NCBI RefSeq assembly: GCF_965363235.1
Contig: NC_134848.1
Span: forward strand, 63,554,681-63,618,680
Direction of reading: 5' to 3'
Length of the DNA stretch: 64,000 nt
Source of the DNA: Mytilus galloprovincialis
Taxonomy: Eukaryota > Mollusca > Bivalvia > Mytilida > Mytilidae
Below, one piece after another: positions 48,565 through 59,930 of the stretch (its first letter is position 1; every line of letters begins with the position of its first letter). The notes under the pieces were generated by a model that saw only the letters and a list, made by a program, of their open reading frames with translations, made no database searches and was not told the DNA's origin. The position numbers were made by a program, and so were the translations under genes.

Positions 48565-48656
48565 TCCCGTGAGGCGGAGTCGAACCACCGACCTAGAGAT
48601 GTCAGATTTTCTTATTCCACTACAGTCTCCCGCTCTACCAACTGAGCTATCACGGG
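48565..48656 (-). tRNA. tRNA-Tyr-GTA: tRNA-Tyr (GTA) with intron, copy 33
   Basis: Unit 33; as copy 1. Confidence 0.97.
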
Positions 48657-48962
48657 GTCTGTATACAAATGGTTAAATTGATGATTTATACGTATTTGGA
48701 TGTATTGTACATTTAGTAATAAAAACAAAAAAGCGCCATCAATTGAATCTGAAACGTATATTAGGGGAAGGAGGGGCGATAATTCATTAAGATATTTCAA
48801 TTGGCAAGAGTAGCAGAGAAAACAAGTAAGTAGAATGACGGATCGGTTGCGCTTAACATATATCGCCTACAGCAATCAATACTATGAATTTGCGGATGCG
48901 TTCAATATATTAACAAGATAGCAGTGAGCGTTAAGTACCTAAAAATGATGGTCGTTACTAAG

Positions 48963-49034
48963 TCCTCGGTAGTATAGTGGTTAGTATCCCCGCCTGTCAC
49001 GCGGGAGACCGGGGTTCGATTCCCCGCCGGGGAG
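48963..49034 (+). tRNA. tRNA-Asp-GTC: tRNA-Asp (GTC), copy 34
   Basis: Unit 34; as copy 1. Confidence 0.98.
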
Positions 49035-49554
49035 GACATTATTTTTTACTTGGCTTTGGATTTTCATTCTTTAATTGTCAATTTGACCGCTATAGTAACA
49101 CCGGATAATAACTGTGTAAGGGTTTGAAACCAATCCAACTGTCGTATTGTTTATGCCGTAGCATCTCCAGTTCATGTCATCAGAAGACGACCAGTTAAGT
49201 TTTGAACACGTTCCCAACCTTTAAATGTGTCTACTTTTTAGCATTCATGAGCATATTTTTGAGAAAAAAAACGCAAAGATAAACTAAACCTGACTATCAC
49301 TGCATCATTAATCCTTTATGACAGATTATTTACTCATTATTATACTACATCCCGAATGTGGTGAACGAGTCGAACTAATCACATTAAAATAAACATGAGA
49401 GTGTCAATGAATGAAGGATTCTTGTAACATGTGTAAGGGCAGGACATACACTCGAATCGACACAATTTCCTTATTTCGTTCATATCAGACTCTATTCATT
49501 TTCAATGCTGAAAGACTACCGAAAAATTGAGTATTGGCGACATTCAAAAATTTA

Positions 49555-49627
49555 TGGAGGACCCGGGCATCGATCCCGGTACCTCTCGCATGCTAAGCGA
49601 GCGCTCTACCATGTGAGCTAGTCCCCC
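49555..49627 (-). tRNA. tRNA-Ala-AGC: tRNA-Ala (AGC), copy 34
   Basis: Unit 34; as copy 1. Confidence 0.98.
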
Positions 49628-49924
49628 TCTTGGGTAATATGTCATTAAATAACGCCTTTATAAATGCGTACAGATGTCATTCAGTCACTTTATCGGTTCT
49701 AACTACAGTTCAAAGTAGTCTCGAGAGCTACATTTGTACATAATGAAGATTTATTTATATTTAGCACAATTACGTGATATGCCTACAACTGCTTTGGCGG
49801 TCGGTCGTTAAAACAAAATGAATAAGGTTGAAACGTGGTACATGCATAACAACCCGCTAATGTGCATTCGCTAAAATTCCTCGAACAATGGTAATATTTG
49901 AGAGTGAAATGGGACCAAAAAATA

Positions 49925-50016
49925 TCCCGTGAGGCGGAGTCGAACCACCGACCTAGAGATGTCAGATTTTCTTATTCCACTACAGTCTCCCGCTCTACCA
50001 ACTGAGCTATCACGGG
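49925..50016 (-). tRNA. tRNA-Tyr-GTA: tRNA-Tyr (GTA) with intron, copy 34
   Basis: Unit 34; as copy 1. Confidence 0.97.
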
Positions 50017-50322
50017 GTCTGTATACAAATGGTTAAATTGATGATTTATACGTATTTGGATGTATTGTACATTTAGTAATAAAAACAAAAAAGCGCCATC
50101 AATTGAATCTGAAACGTATATTAGGGGAAGGAGGGGCGATAATTCATTAAGATATTTCAATTGGCAAGAGTAGCAGAGAAAACAAGTAAGTAGAATGACG
50201 GATCGGTTGCGCTTAACATATATCGCCTACAGCAATCAATACTATGAATTTGCGGATGCGTTCAATATATTAACAAGATAGCAGTGAGCGTTAAGTACCT
50301 AAAAATGATGGTCGTTACTAAG

Positions 50323-50394
50323 TCCTCGGTAGTATAGTGGTTAGTATCCCCGCCTGTCACGCGGGAGACCGGGGTTCGATTCCCCGCCGGGGAG
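50323..50394 (+). tRNA. tRNA-Asp-GTC: tRNA-Asp (GTC), copy 35
   Basis: Unit 35; as copy 1. Confidence 0.98.
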
Positions 50395-50914
50395 GACATT
50401 ATTTTTTACTTGGCTTTGGATTTTCATTCTTTAATTGTCAATTTGACCGCTATAGTAACACCGGATAATAACTGTGTAAGGGTTTGAAACCAATCCAACT
50501 GTCGTATTGTTTATGCCGTAGCATCTCCAGTTCATGTCATCAGAAGACGACCAGTTAAGTTTTGAACACGTTCCCAACCTTTAAATGTGTCTACTTTTTA
50601 GCATTCATGAGCATATTTTTGAGAAAAAAAACGCAAAGATAAACTAAACCTGACTATCACTGCATCATTAATCCTTTATGACAGATTATTTACTCATTAT
50701 TATACTACATCCCGAATGTGGTGAACGAGTCGAACTAATCACATTAAAATAAACATGAGAGTGTCAATGAATGAAGGATTCTTGTAACATGTGTAAGGGC
50801 AGGACATACACTCGAATCGACACAATTTCCTTATTTCGTTCATATCAGACTCTATTCATTTTCAATGCTGAAAGACTACCGAAAAATTGAGTATTGGCGA
50901 CATTCAAAAATTTA

Positions 50915-50987
50915 TGGAGGACCCGGGCATCGATCCCGGTACCTCTCGCATGCTAAGCGAGCGCTCTACCATGTGAGCTAGTCCCCC
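50915..50987 (-). tRNA. tRNA-Ala-AGC: tRNA-Ala (AGC), copy 35
   Basis: Unit 35; as copy 1. Confidence 0.98.
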
Positions 50988-51284
50988 TCTTGGGTAATAT
51001 GTCATTAAATAACGCCTTTATAAATGCGTACAGATGTCATTCAGTCACTTTATCGGTTCTAACTACAGTTCAAAGTAGTCTCGAGAGCTACATTTGTACA
51101 TAATGAAGATTTATTTATATTTAGCACAATTACGTGATATGCCTACAACTGCTTTGGCGGTCGGTCGTTAAAACAAAATGAATAAGGTTGAAACGTGGTA
51201 CATGCATAACAACCCGCTAATGTGCATTCGCTAAAATTCCTCGAACAATGGTAATATTTGAGAGTGAAATGGGACCAAAAAATA

Positions 51285-51376
51285 TCCCGTGAGGCGGAGT
51301 CGAACCACCGACCTAGAGATGTCAGATTTTCTTATTCCACTACAGTCTCCCGCTCTACCAACTGAGCTATCACGGG
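51285..51376 (-). tRNA. tRNA-Tyr-GTA: tRNA-Tyr (GTA) with intron, copy 35
   Basis: Unit 35; as copy 1. The first array substitution lies 147 bp beyond its 5' end, at 51523. Confidence 0.97.
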
Positions 51377-51682
51377 GTCTGTATACAAATGGTTAAATTG
51401 ATGATTTATACGTATTTGGATGTATTGTACATTTAGTAATAAAAACAAAAAAGCGCCATCAATTGAATCTGAAACGTATATTAGGGGAAGGAGGGGCGAT
51501 AATTCATTAAGATATTTCAATTAGCAAGAGTAGCAGAGAAAACAAGTAAGTAGAATGACGGATCGGTTGCGCTTAACATATATCGCCTACAGCAATCAAT
51601 ACTATGAATTTGCGGATGCGTTCAATATATTAACAAGATAGCAGTGAGCGTTAAGTACCTAAAAATGATGGTCGTTACTAAG

Positions 51683-51754
51683 TCCTCGGTAGTATAGTGG
51701 TTAGTATCCCCGCCTGTCACGCGGGAGACCGGGGTTCGATTCCCCGCCGGGGAG
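51683..51754 (+). tRNA. tRNA-Asp-GTC: tRNA-Asp (GTC), copy 36
   Basis: Unit 36; as copy 1. Confidence 0.98.
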
Positions 51755-52274
51755 GACATTATTTTTTACTTGGCTTTGGATTTTCATTCTTTAATTGTCA
51801 ATTTGACCGCTATAGTAACACCGGATAATAACTGTGTAAGGGTTTGAAACCAATCCAACTGTCATATTGTTTATGCCGTAGCATCTCCAGTTCATGTCAT
51901 CAGAAGACGACCAGTTAAGTTTTGAACACGTTCCCAACCTTTAAATGTGTCTACTTTTTAGCATTCATGAGCATATTTTTGAGAAAAAAAACGCAAAGAT
52001 AAACTAAACCTGACTATCACTGCATCATTAATCCTTTATGACAGATTATTTACTCATTATTATACTACATCCCGAATGTGGTGAACGAGTCGAACTAATC
52101 ACATTAAAATAAACATGAGAGTGTCAATGAATGAAGGATTCTTGTAACATGTGTAAGGGCAGGACATACACTCGAATCGACACAATTTCCTTATTTCGTT
52201 CATATCAGACTCTATTCATTTTCAATGCTGAAAGACTACCGAAAAATTGAGTATTGGCGACATTCAAAAATTTA

Positions 52275-52347
52275 TGGAGGACCCGGGCATCGATCCCGGT
52301 ACCTCTCGCATGCTAAGCGAGCGCTCTACCATGTGAGCTAGTCCCCC
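52275..52347 (-). tRNA. tRNA-Ala-AGC: tRNA-Ala (AGC), copy 36
   Basis: Unit 36; as copy 1. Confidence 0.98.
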
Positions 52348-52644
52348 TCTTGGGTAATATGTCATTAAATAACGCCTTTATAAATGCGTACAGATGTCAT
52401 TCAGTCACTTTATCGGTTCTAACTACAGTTCAAAGTAGTCTCGAGAGCTACATTTGTACATAATGAAGATTTATTTATATTTAGCACAATTACGTGATAT
52501 GCCTACAACTGCTTTGGCGGTCGGTCGTTAAAACAAAATGAATAAGGTTGAAACGTGGTACATGCATAACAACCCGCTAATGTGCATTCGCTAAAATTCC
52601 TCGAACAATGGTAATATTTGAGAGTGAAATGGGACCAAAAAATA

Positions 52645-52736
52645 TCCCGTGAGGCGGAGTCGAACCACCGACCTAGAGATGTCAGATTTTCTTATTCCAC
52701 TACAGTCTCCCGCTCTACCAACTGAGCTATCACGGG
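52645..52736 (-). tRNA. tRNA-Tyr-GTA: tRNA-Tyr (GTA) with intron, copy 36
   Basis: Unit 36; as copy 1. Confidence 0.97.
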
Positions 52737-53042
52737 GTCTGTATACAAATGGTTAAATTGATGATTTATACGTATTTGGATGTATTGTACATTTAGTAAT
52801 AAAAACAAAAAAGCGCCATCAATTGAATCTGAAACGTATATTAGGGGAAGGAGGGGCGATAATTCATTAAGATATTTCAATTAGCAAGAGTAGCAGAGAA
52901 AACAAGTAAGTAGAATGACGGATCGGTTGCGCTTAACATATATCGCCTACAGCAATCAATACTATGAATTTGCGGATGCGTTCAATATATTAACAAGATA
53001 GCAGTGAGCGTTAAGTACCTAAAAATGATGGTCGTTACTAAG

Positions 53043-53114
53043 TCCTCGGTAGTATAGTGGTTAGTATCCCCGCCTGTCACGCGGGAGACCGGGGTTCGAT
53101 TCCCCGCCGGGGAG
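53043..53114 (+). tRNA. tRNA-Asp-GTC: tRNA-Asp (GTC), copy 37
   Basis: Unit 37; as copy 1. Confidence 0.98.
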
Positions 53115-53634
53115 GACATTATTTTTTACTTGGCTTTGGATTTTCATTCTTTAATTGTCAATTTGACCGCTATAGTAACACCGGATAATAACTGTGTAAG
53201 GGTTTGAAACCAATCCAACTGTCATATTGTTTATGCCGTAGCATCTCCAGTTCATGTCATCAGAAGACGACCAGTTAAGTTTTGAACACGTTCCCAACCT
53301 TTAAATGTGTCTACTTTTTAGCATTCATGAGCATATTTTTGAGAAAAAAAACGCAAAGATAAACTAAACCTGACTATCACTGCATCATTAATCCTTTATG
53401 ACAGATTATTTACTCATTATTATACTACATCCCGAATGTGGTGAACGAGTCGAACTAATCACATTAAAATAAACATGAGAGTGTCAATGAATGAAGGATT
53501 CTTGTAACATGTGTAAGGGCAGGACATACACTCGAATCGACACAATTTCCTTATTTCGTTCATATCAGACTCTATTCATTTTCAATGCTGAAAGACTACC
53601 GAAAAATTGAGTATTGGCGACATTCAAAAATTTA

Positions 53635-53707
53635 TGGAGGACCCGGGCATCGATCCCGGTACCTCTCGCATGCTAAGCGAGCGCTCTACCATGTGAGCTA
53701 GTCCCCA
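53635..53707 (-). tRNA. tRNA-Ala-AGC: tRNA-Ala (AGC), copy 37, variant at position 1
   Basis: Same as copy 1 except the first base: G1 becomes U1 (plus strand C to A at 53707), replacing the terminal G1-C72 pair with a U-C mismatch. Boxes A and B, the anticodon and G3-U70 are intact. The gene may be transcribed, but 5' trimming, 3' maturation or stability of the product could suffer. This is the only substitution I found inside a tRNA gene of the array. Confidence 0.93.
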
Positions 53708-54004
53708 TCTTGGGTAATATGTCATTAAATAACGCCTTTATAAATGCGTACAGATGTCATTCAGTCACTTTATCGGTTCTAACTACAGTTCAAAGTAGTC
53801 TCGAGAGCTACATTTGTACATAATGAAGATTTATTTATATTTAGCACAATTACGTGATATGCCTACAACTGCTTTGGCGGTCGGTCGTTAAAACAAAATG
53901 AATAAGGTTGAAACGTGGTACATGCATAACAACCCGCTAATGTGCATTCGCTAAAATTCCTCGAACAATGGTAATATTTGAGAGTGAAATGGGACCAAAA
54001 AATA

Positions 54005-54096
54005 TCCCGTGAGGCGGAGTCGAACCACCGACCTAGAGATGTCAGATTTTCTTATTCCACTACAGTCTCCCGCTCTACCAACTGAGCTATCACGGG
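54005..54096 (-). tRNA. tRNA-Tyr-GTA: tRNA-Tyr (GTA) with intron, copy 37
   Basis: Unit 37; as copy 1. Confidence 0.97.
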
Positions 54097-54402
54097 GTCT
54101 GTATACAAATGGTTAAATTGATGATTTATACGTATTTGGATGTATTGTACATTTAGTAATAAAAACAAAAAAGCGCCATCAATTGAATCTGAAACGTATA
54201 TTAGGGGAAGGAGGGGCGATAATTCATTAAGATATTTCAATTAGCAAGAGTAGCAGAGAAAACAAGTAAGTAGAATGACGGATCGGTTGCGCTTAACATA
54301 TATCGCCTACAGCAATCAATACTATGAATTTGCGGATGCGTTCAATATATTAACAAGATAGCAGTGAGCGTTAAGTACCTAAAAATGATGGTCGTTACTA
54401 AG

Positions 54403-54474
54403 TCCTCGGTAGTATAGTGGTTAGTATCCCCGCCTGTCACGCGGGAGACCGGGGTTCGATTCCCCGCCGGGGAG
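54403..54474 (+). tRNA. tRNA-Asp-GTC: tRNA-Asp (GTC), copy 38
   Basis: Unit 38; as copy 1. Confidence 0.98.
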
Positions 54475-54994
54475 GACATTATTTTTTACTTGGCTTTGGA
54501 TTTTCATTCTTTAATTGTCAATTTGACCGCTATAGTAACACCGGATAATAACTGTGTAAGGGTTTGAAACCAATCCAACTGTCATATTGTTTATGCCGTA
54601 GCATCTCCAGTTCATGTCATCAGAAGACGACCAGTTAAGTTTTGAACACGTTCCCAACCTTTAAATGTGTCTACTTTTTAGCATTCATGAGCATATTTTT
54701 GAGAAAAAAAACGCAAAGATAAACTAATCCTGACTATCACTGCATCATTAATCCTTTATGACAGATTATTTACTCATTATTATACTACATCCCGAATGTG
54801 GTGAACGAGTCGAACTAATCACATTAAAATAAACATGAGAGTGTCAATGAATGAAGGATTCTTGTAACATGTGTAAGGGCAGGACATACACTCGAATCGA
54901 CACAATTTCCTTATTTCGTTCATATCAGACTCTATTCATTTTCAATGCTGAAAGACTACCGAAAAATTGAGTATTGGCGACATTCAAAAATTTA

Positions 54995-55067
54995 TGGAGG
55001 ACCCGGGCATCGATCCCGGTACCTCTCGCATGCTAAGCGAGCGCTCTACCATGTGAGCTAGTCCCCC
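54995..55067 (-). tRNA. tRNA-Ala-AGC: tRNA-Ala (AGC), copy 38
   Basis: Unit 38; as copy 1. Confidence 0.98.
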
Positions 55068-55364
55068 TCTTGGGTAATATGTCATTAAATAACGCCTTTA
55101 TAAATGCGTACAGATGTCATTCAGTCACTTTATCGGTTCTAACTACAGTTCAAAGTAGTCTCGAGAGCTACATTTGTACATAATGAAGATTTATTTATAT
55201 TTAGCACAATTACGTGATATGCCTACAACTGCTTTGGCGGTCGGTCGTTAAAACAAAATGAATAAGGTTGAAACGTGGTACATGCATAACAACCCGCTAA
55301 TGTGCATTCGCTAAAATTCCTCGAACAATGGTAATATTTGAGAGTGAAATGGGACCAAAAAATA

Positions 55365-55456
55365 TCCCGTGAGGCGGAGTCGAACCACCGACCTAGAGAT
55401 GTCAGATTTTCTTATTCCACTACAGTCTCCCGCTCTACCAACTGAGCTATCACGGG
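55365..55456 (-). tRNA. tRNA-Tyr-GTA: tRNA-Tyr (GTA) with intron, copy 38
   Basis: Unit 38; as copy 1. Last tRNA-Tyr before the two units that lack it. Confidence 0.97.
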
Positions 55457-55762
55457 GTCTGTATACAAATGGTTAAATTGATGATTTATACGTATTTGGA
55501 TGTATTGTACATTTAGTAATAAAAACAAAAAAGCGCCATCAATTGAATCTGAAACGTATATTAGGGGAAGGAGGGGCGATAATTCATTAAGATATTTCAA
55601 TTAGCAAGAGTAGCAGAGAAAACAAGTAAGTAGAATGACGGATCGGTTGCGCTTAACATATATCGCCTACAGCAATCAATACTATGAATTTGCGGATGCG
55701 TTCAATATATTAACAAGATAGCAGTGAGCGTTAAGTACCTAAAAATGATGGTCGTTACTAAG

Positions 55763-55834
55763 TCCTCGGTAGTATAGTGGTTAGTATCCCCGCCTGTCAC
55801 GCGGGAGACCGGGGTTCGATTCCCCGCCGGGGAG
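55763..55834 (+). tRNA. tRNA-Asp-GTC: tRNA-Asp (GTC), copy 39
   Basis: Unit 39; gene as copy 1, with the normal 5' flank. Confidence 0.98.
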
Positions 55835-56354
55835 GACATTATTTTTTACTTGGCTTTGGATTTTCATTCTTTAATTGTCAATTTGACCGCTATAGTAACA
55901 CCGGATAATAACTGTGTAAGGGTTTGAAACCAATCCAACTGTCATATTGTTTATGCCGTAGCATCTCCAGTTCATGTCATCAGAAGACGACCAGTTAAGT
56001 TTTGAACACGTTCCCAACCTTTAAATGTGTCTACTTTTTAGCATTCATGAGCATATTTTTGAGAAAAAAAACGCAAAGATAAACTAAACCTGACTATCAC
56101 TGCATCATTAATCCTTTATGACAGATTATTTACTCATTATTATACTACATCCCGAATGTGGTGAACGAGTCGAACTAATCACATTAAAATAAACATGAGA
56201 GTGTCAATGAATGAAGGATTCTTGTAACATGTGTAAGGGCAGGACATACACTCGAATCGACACAATTTCCTTATTTCGTTCATATCAGACTCTATTCATT
56301 TTCAATGCTGAAAGACTACCGAAAAATTGAGTATTGGCGACATTCAAAAATTTA

Positions 56355-56427
56355 TGGAGGACCCGGGCATCGATCCCGGTACCTCTCGCATGCTAAGCGA
56401 GCGCTCTACCATGTGAGCTAGTCCCCC
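56355..56427 (-). tRNA. tRNA-Ala-AGC: tRNA-Ala (AGC), copy 39
   Basis: Unit 39; gene as copy 1. The upstream TATA-like motif is still intact here. Confidence 0.98.
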
Positions 56428-56691
56428 TCTTGGGTAATATGTCATTAAATAACGCCTTTATAAATGCGTACAGATGTCATTCAGTCACTTTATCGGTTCT
56501 AACTACAGTTCAAAGTAGTCTCGAGAGCTACATTTGTACATAATGAAGATTTATTTATATTTAGCACAATTACGTGATATGCCTACAACTGCTTTGGCGG
56601 TCGGTCGTTAAAACAAAATGAATAAGGTTGAAACGTGGTACATGCATAACAACCCGCTAATGTGCATTCGCTAAAATTCCTCGAACAATGA

Positions 56692-56763
56692 TCCTCGGTA
56701 GTATAGTGGTTAGTATCCCCGCCTGTCACGCGGGAGACCGGGGTTCGATTCCCCGCCGGGGAG
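56692..56763 (+). tRNA. tRNA-Asp-GTC: tRNA-Asp (GTC), copy 40, with replaced 5' flank
   Basis: The gene body is identical to copy 1, but its upstream DNA is now the Ala-Tyr spacer, joined one base before T1 by the 431-bp net deletion. A 'ctaaaat' word happens to fall at -21 to -15, near the place of the normal 'ctaaaaat' motif. Expression from this copy is therefore plausible. Confidence 0.97.
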
Positions 56764-57283
56764 GACATTATTTTTTACTTGGCTTTGGATTTTCATTCTT
56801 TAATTGTCAATTTGACCGCTATAGTAACACCGGATAATAACTGTGTAAGGGTTTGAAACCAATCCAACTGTCATATTGTTTATGCCGTAGCATCTCCAGT
56901 TCATGTCATCAGAAGACGACCAGTTAAGTTTTGAACACGTTCCCAACCTTTAAATGTGTCTACTTTTTAGCATTCATGAGCATATTTTTGAGAAAAAAAA
57001 CGCAAAGATAAACTAAACCTGACTATCACTGCATCATTAATCCTTTATGACAGATTATTTACTCATTATTATACTACATCCCGAATGTGGTGAACGAGTC
57101 GAACTAATCACATTAAAATAAACATGAGAGTGTCAATGAATGAAGGATTCTTGTAACATGTGTAAGGGCAGGACATACACTCGAATCGACACAATTTCCT
57201 TATTTCGTTCATATCAGACTCTATTCATTTTCAATGCTGAAAGACTACCGAAAAATTGAGTATTGGCGACATTCAAAAATTTA

Positions 57284-57356
57284 TGGAGGACCCGGGCATC
57301 GATCCCGGTACCTCTCGCATGCTAAGCGAGCGCTCTACCATGTGAGCTAGTCCCCC
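57284..57356 (-). tRNA. tRNA-Ala-AGC: tRNA-Ala (AGC), copy 40
   Basis: Unit 40; gene as copy 1, but the upstream TATA-like motif is disrupted by a 4-bp deletion near 57390. Confidence 0.97.
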
Positions 57357-57616
57357 TCTTGGGTAATATGTCATTAAATAACGCCTTTATGCGTACAGAT
57401 GTCATTCAGTCACTTTATCGGTTCTAACTACAGTTCAAAGTAGTCTCGAGAGCTACATTTGTACATAATGAAGATTTATTTATATTTAGCACAATTACGT
57501 GATATGCCTACAACTGCTTTGGCGGTCGGTCGTTAAAACAAAATGAATAAGGTTGAAACGTGGTACATGCATAACAACCCGCTAATGTGCATTCGCTAAA
57601 ATTCCTCGAACAATGA

Positions 57617-57688
57617 TCCTCGGTAGTATAGTGGTTAGTATCCCCGCCTGTCACGCGGGAGACCGGGGTTCGATTCCCCGCCGGGGAG
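57617..57688 (+). tRNA. tRNA-Asp-GTC: tRNA-Asp (GTC), copy 41, with replaced 5' flank
   Basis: Unit 41; the same deletion junction and swapped 5' flank as copy 40. Confidence 0.97.
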
Positions 57689-58208
57689 GACATTATTTTT
57701 TACTTGGCTTTGGATTTTCATTCTTTAATTGTCAATTTGACCGCTATAGTAACACCGGATAATAACTGTGTAAGGGTTTGAAACCAATCCAACTGTCATA
57801 TTGTTTATGCCGTAGCATCTCCAGTTCATGTCATCAGAAGACGACCAGTTAAGTTTTGAACACGTTCCCAACCTTTAAATGTGTCTACTTTTTAGCATTC
57901 ATGAGCATATTTTTGAGAAAAAAAACGCAAAGATAAACTAAACCTGACTATCACTGCATCATTAATCCTTTATGACAGATTATTTACTCATTATTATACT
58001 ACATCCCGAATGTGGTGAACGAGTCGAACTAATCACATTAAAATAAACATGAGAGTGTCAATGAATGAAGGATTCTTGTAACATGTGTAAGGGCAGGACA
58101 TACACTCGAATCGACACAATTTCCTTATTTCGTTCATATCAGACTCTATTCATTTTCAATGCTGAAAGACTACCGAAAAATTGAGTATTGGCGACATTCA
58201 AAAATTTA

Positions 58209-58281
58209 TGGAGGACCCGGGCATCGATCCCGGTACCTCTCGCATGCTAAGCGAGCGCTCTACCATGTGAGCTAGTCCCCC
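58209..58281 (-). tRNA. tRNA-Ala-AGC: tRNA-Ala (AGC), copy 41
   Basis: Unit 41; gene as copy 1, TATA-like motif disrupted near 58314. Confidence 0.97.
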
Positions 58282-58574
58282 TCTTGGGTAATATGTCATT
58301 AAATAACGCCTTTATGCGTACAGATGTCATTCAGTCACTTTATCGGTTCTAACTACAGTTCAAAGTAGTCTCGAGAGCTACATTTGTACATAATGAAGAT
58401 TTATTTATATTTAGCACAATTACGTGATATGCCTACAACTGCTTTGGCGGTCGGTCGTTAAAACAAAATGAATAAGGTTGAAACGTGGTACATGCATAAC
58501 AACCCGCTAATGTGCATTCGCTAAAATTCCTCGAACAATGGTAATATTTGAGAGTGAAATGGGACCAAAAAATA

Positions 58575-58666
58575 TCCCGTGAGGCGGAGTCGAACCACCG
58601 ACCTAGAGATGTCAGATTTTCTTATTCCACTACAGTCTCCCGCTCTACCAACTGAGCTATCACGGG
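58575..58666 (-). tRNA. tRNA-Tyr-GTA: tRNA-Tyr (GTA) with intron, copy 39
   Basis: Unit 41; gene and intron as copy 1. First tRNA-Tyr after the two Tyr-less units. A spacer change at 58713 lies 47 bp upstream. Confidence 0.97.
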
Positions 58667-58972
58667 GTCTGTATACAAATGGTTAAATTGATGATTTATA
58701 CGTATTTGGATGAATTGTACATTTAGTAATAAAAACAAAAAAGCGCCATCAATTGAATCTGAAACGTATATTAGGGGAAGGAGGGGCGATAATTCATTAA
58801 GATATTTCAATTAGCAAGAGTAGCAGAGAAAACAAGTAAGTAGAATGTCAGATCGGTTGCGCTTAACATATATCGCCTACAGCAATCAATACTATGAATT
58901 TGCCGATGCGTTCAATATATTAACAAGATAGCAGTGAGCGTTAAGTACCTAAAAATGATGGTCGTTACTAAG

Positions 58973-59044
58973 TCCTCGGTAGTATAGTGGTTAGTATCCC
59001 CGCCTGTCACGCGGGAGACCGGGGTTCGATTCCCCGCCGGGGAG
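58973..59044 (+). tRNA. tRNA-Asp-GTC: tRNA-Asp (GTC), copy 42
   Basis: Unit 42; gene and near 5' flank as copy 1. Confidence 0.98.
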
Positions 59045-59564
59045 GACATTATTTTTTACTTGGCTTTGGATTTTCATTCTTTAATTGTCAATTTGACCGC
59101 TATAGTAACACCGGATAATAACTGTGTAAGGGTTTGAAACCAATCCAACTGTCATATTGTTTATGCCGTAGCATCTCCAGTTCATGTCATCAGAAGACGA
59201 CCAGTTAAGTTTTGAACACGTTCCCAACCTTTAAATGTGTCTACTTTTTAGCATTCATGAGCATATTTTTGAGAAAAAAAACGCAAAGATAAACTAAACC
59301 TGACTATCACTGCATCATTAATCCTTTATGACAGATTATTTACTCATTATTATACTACATCCCGAATGTGGTGAACGAGTCGAACTAATCACATTAAAAT
59401 AAACATGAGAGTGTCAATGAATGAAGGATTCTTGTAACATGTGTAAGGGCAGGACATACACTCGAATCGACACAATTTCCTTATTTCGTTCATATCAGAC
59501 TCTATTCATTTTCAATGCTGAAAGACTACCGAAAAATTGAGTATTGGCGACATTCAAAAATTTA

Positions 59565-59637
59565 TGGAGGACCCGGGCATCGATCCCGGTACCTCTCGCA
59601 TGCTAAGCGAGCGCTCTACCATGTGAGCTAGTCCCCC
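59565..59637 (-). tRNA. tRNA-Ala-AGC: tRNA-Ala (AGC), copy 42
   Basis: Unit 42; gene as copy 1. The TATA-like motif is disrupted by the 4-bp deletion plus an A to G change at 59670. Confidence 0.97.
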
Positions 59638-59930
59638 TCTTGGGTAATATGTCATTAAATAACGCCTTTGTGCGTACAGATGTCATTCAGTCACTTTATC
59701 GGTTCTAACTACAGTTCAAAGTAGTCTCGAGAGCTACATTTGTACATAATGAAGATTTATTTATATTTAGCACAATTACGTGATATGCCTACAACTGCTT
59801 TGGCGGTCGGTCGTTAAAACAAAATGAATAAGGTTGAAACGTGGTACATGCATAACAACCCGCTAATGTGCATTCGCTAAAATTCCTCGAACAATGGTAA
59901 TATTTGAGAGTGAAATTGGACCAAAAAATA

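Larger units (their letters stand above)
3996..55675. repeat. Homogeneous body of the array: 38 units of exactly 1,360 bp
   Basis: Every landmark steps by exactly 1,360 bp through this block, with no length change. By eye, units 1-34 and most of unit 35 read the same. The first substitution I see is G to A at 51523, near the end of unit 35. A second shared change (G to A at 51864) starts in unit 36, and both persist rightwards wherever the site remains. Private changes are at 53707 (unit 37) and 54728 (unit 38). Confidence 0.95.
55676..56690. repeat. Unit 39, 1,015 bp, lacks tRNA-Tyr
   Basis: Normal from its start through tRNA-Asp and tRNA-Ala, then cut at 'cgaacaatg'. It joins through one extra A directly to the next tRNA-Asp. 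Missing are the tRNA-Tyr gene and the whole Tyr-Asp spacer. Confidence 0.95.
56691..57615. repeat. Unit 40, 925 bp, lacks tRNA-Tyr and the normal tRNA-Asp 5' flank
   Basis: Bounded on both sides by the same deletion junction ('caatg', A, 'tcctcgg'). It also carries the 4-bp deletion upstream of tRNA-Ala shared with units 41-43. Confidence 0.95.
57616..58885. repeat. Unit 41, 1,270 bp, starts at the deletion junction but regains tRNA-Tyr
   Basis: The left end is the second copy of the deletion junction; the right end is normal. It has the 4-bp deletion upstream of tRNA-Ala and private changes near 58713 and 58847-58850. Confidence 0.93.

Noticed and set aside
56583-56768. A 61-codon minus-strand frame (SPAGNRTPVSRVTGGDT...), again at 57508-57693
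   Set aside because: It is the antisense of tRNA-Asp, opened by the deletion junction. Such antisense-tRNA peptides are a familiar spurious annotation.
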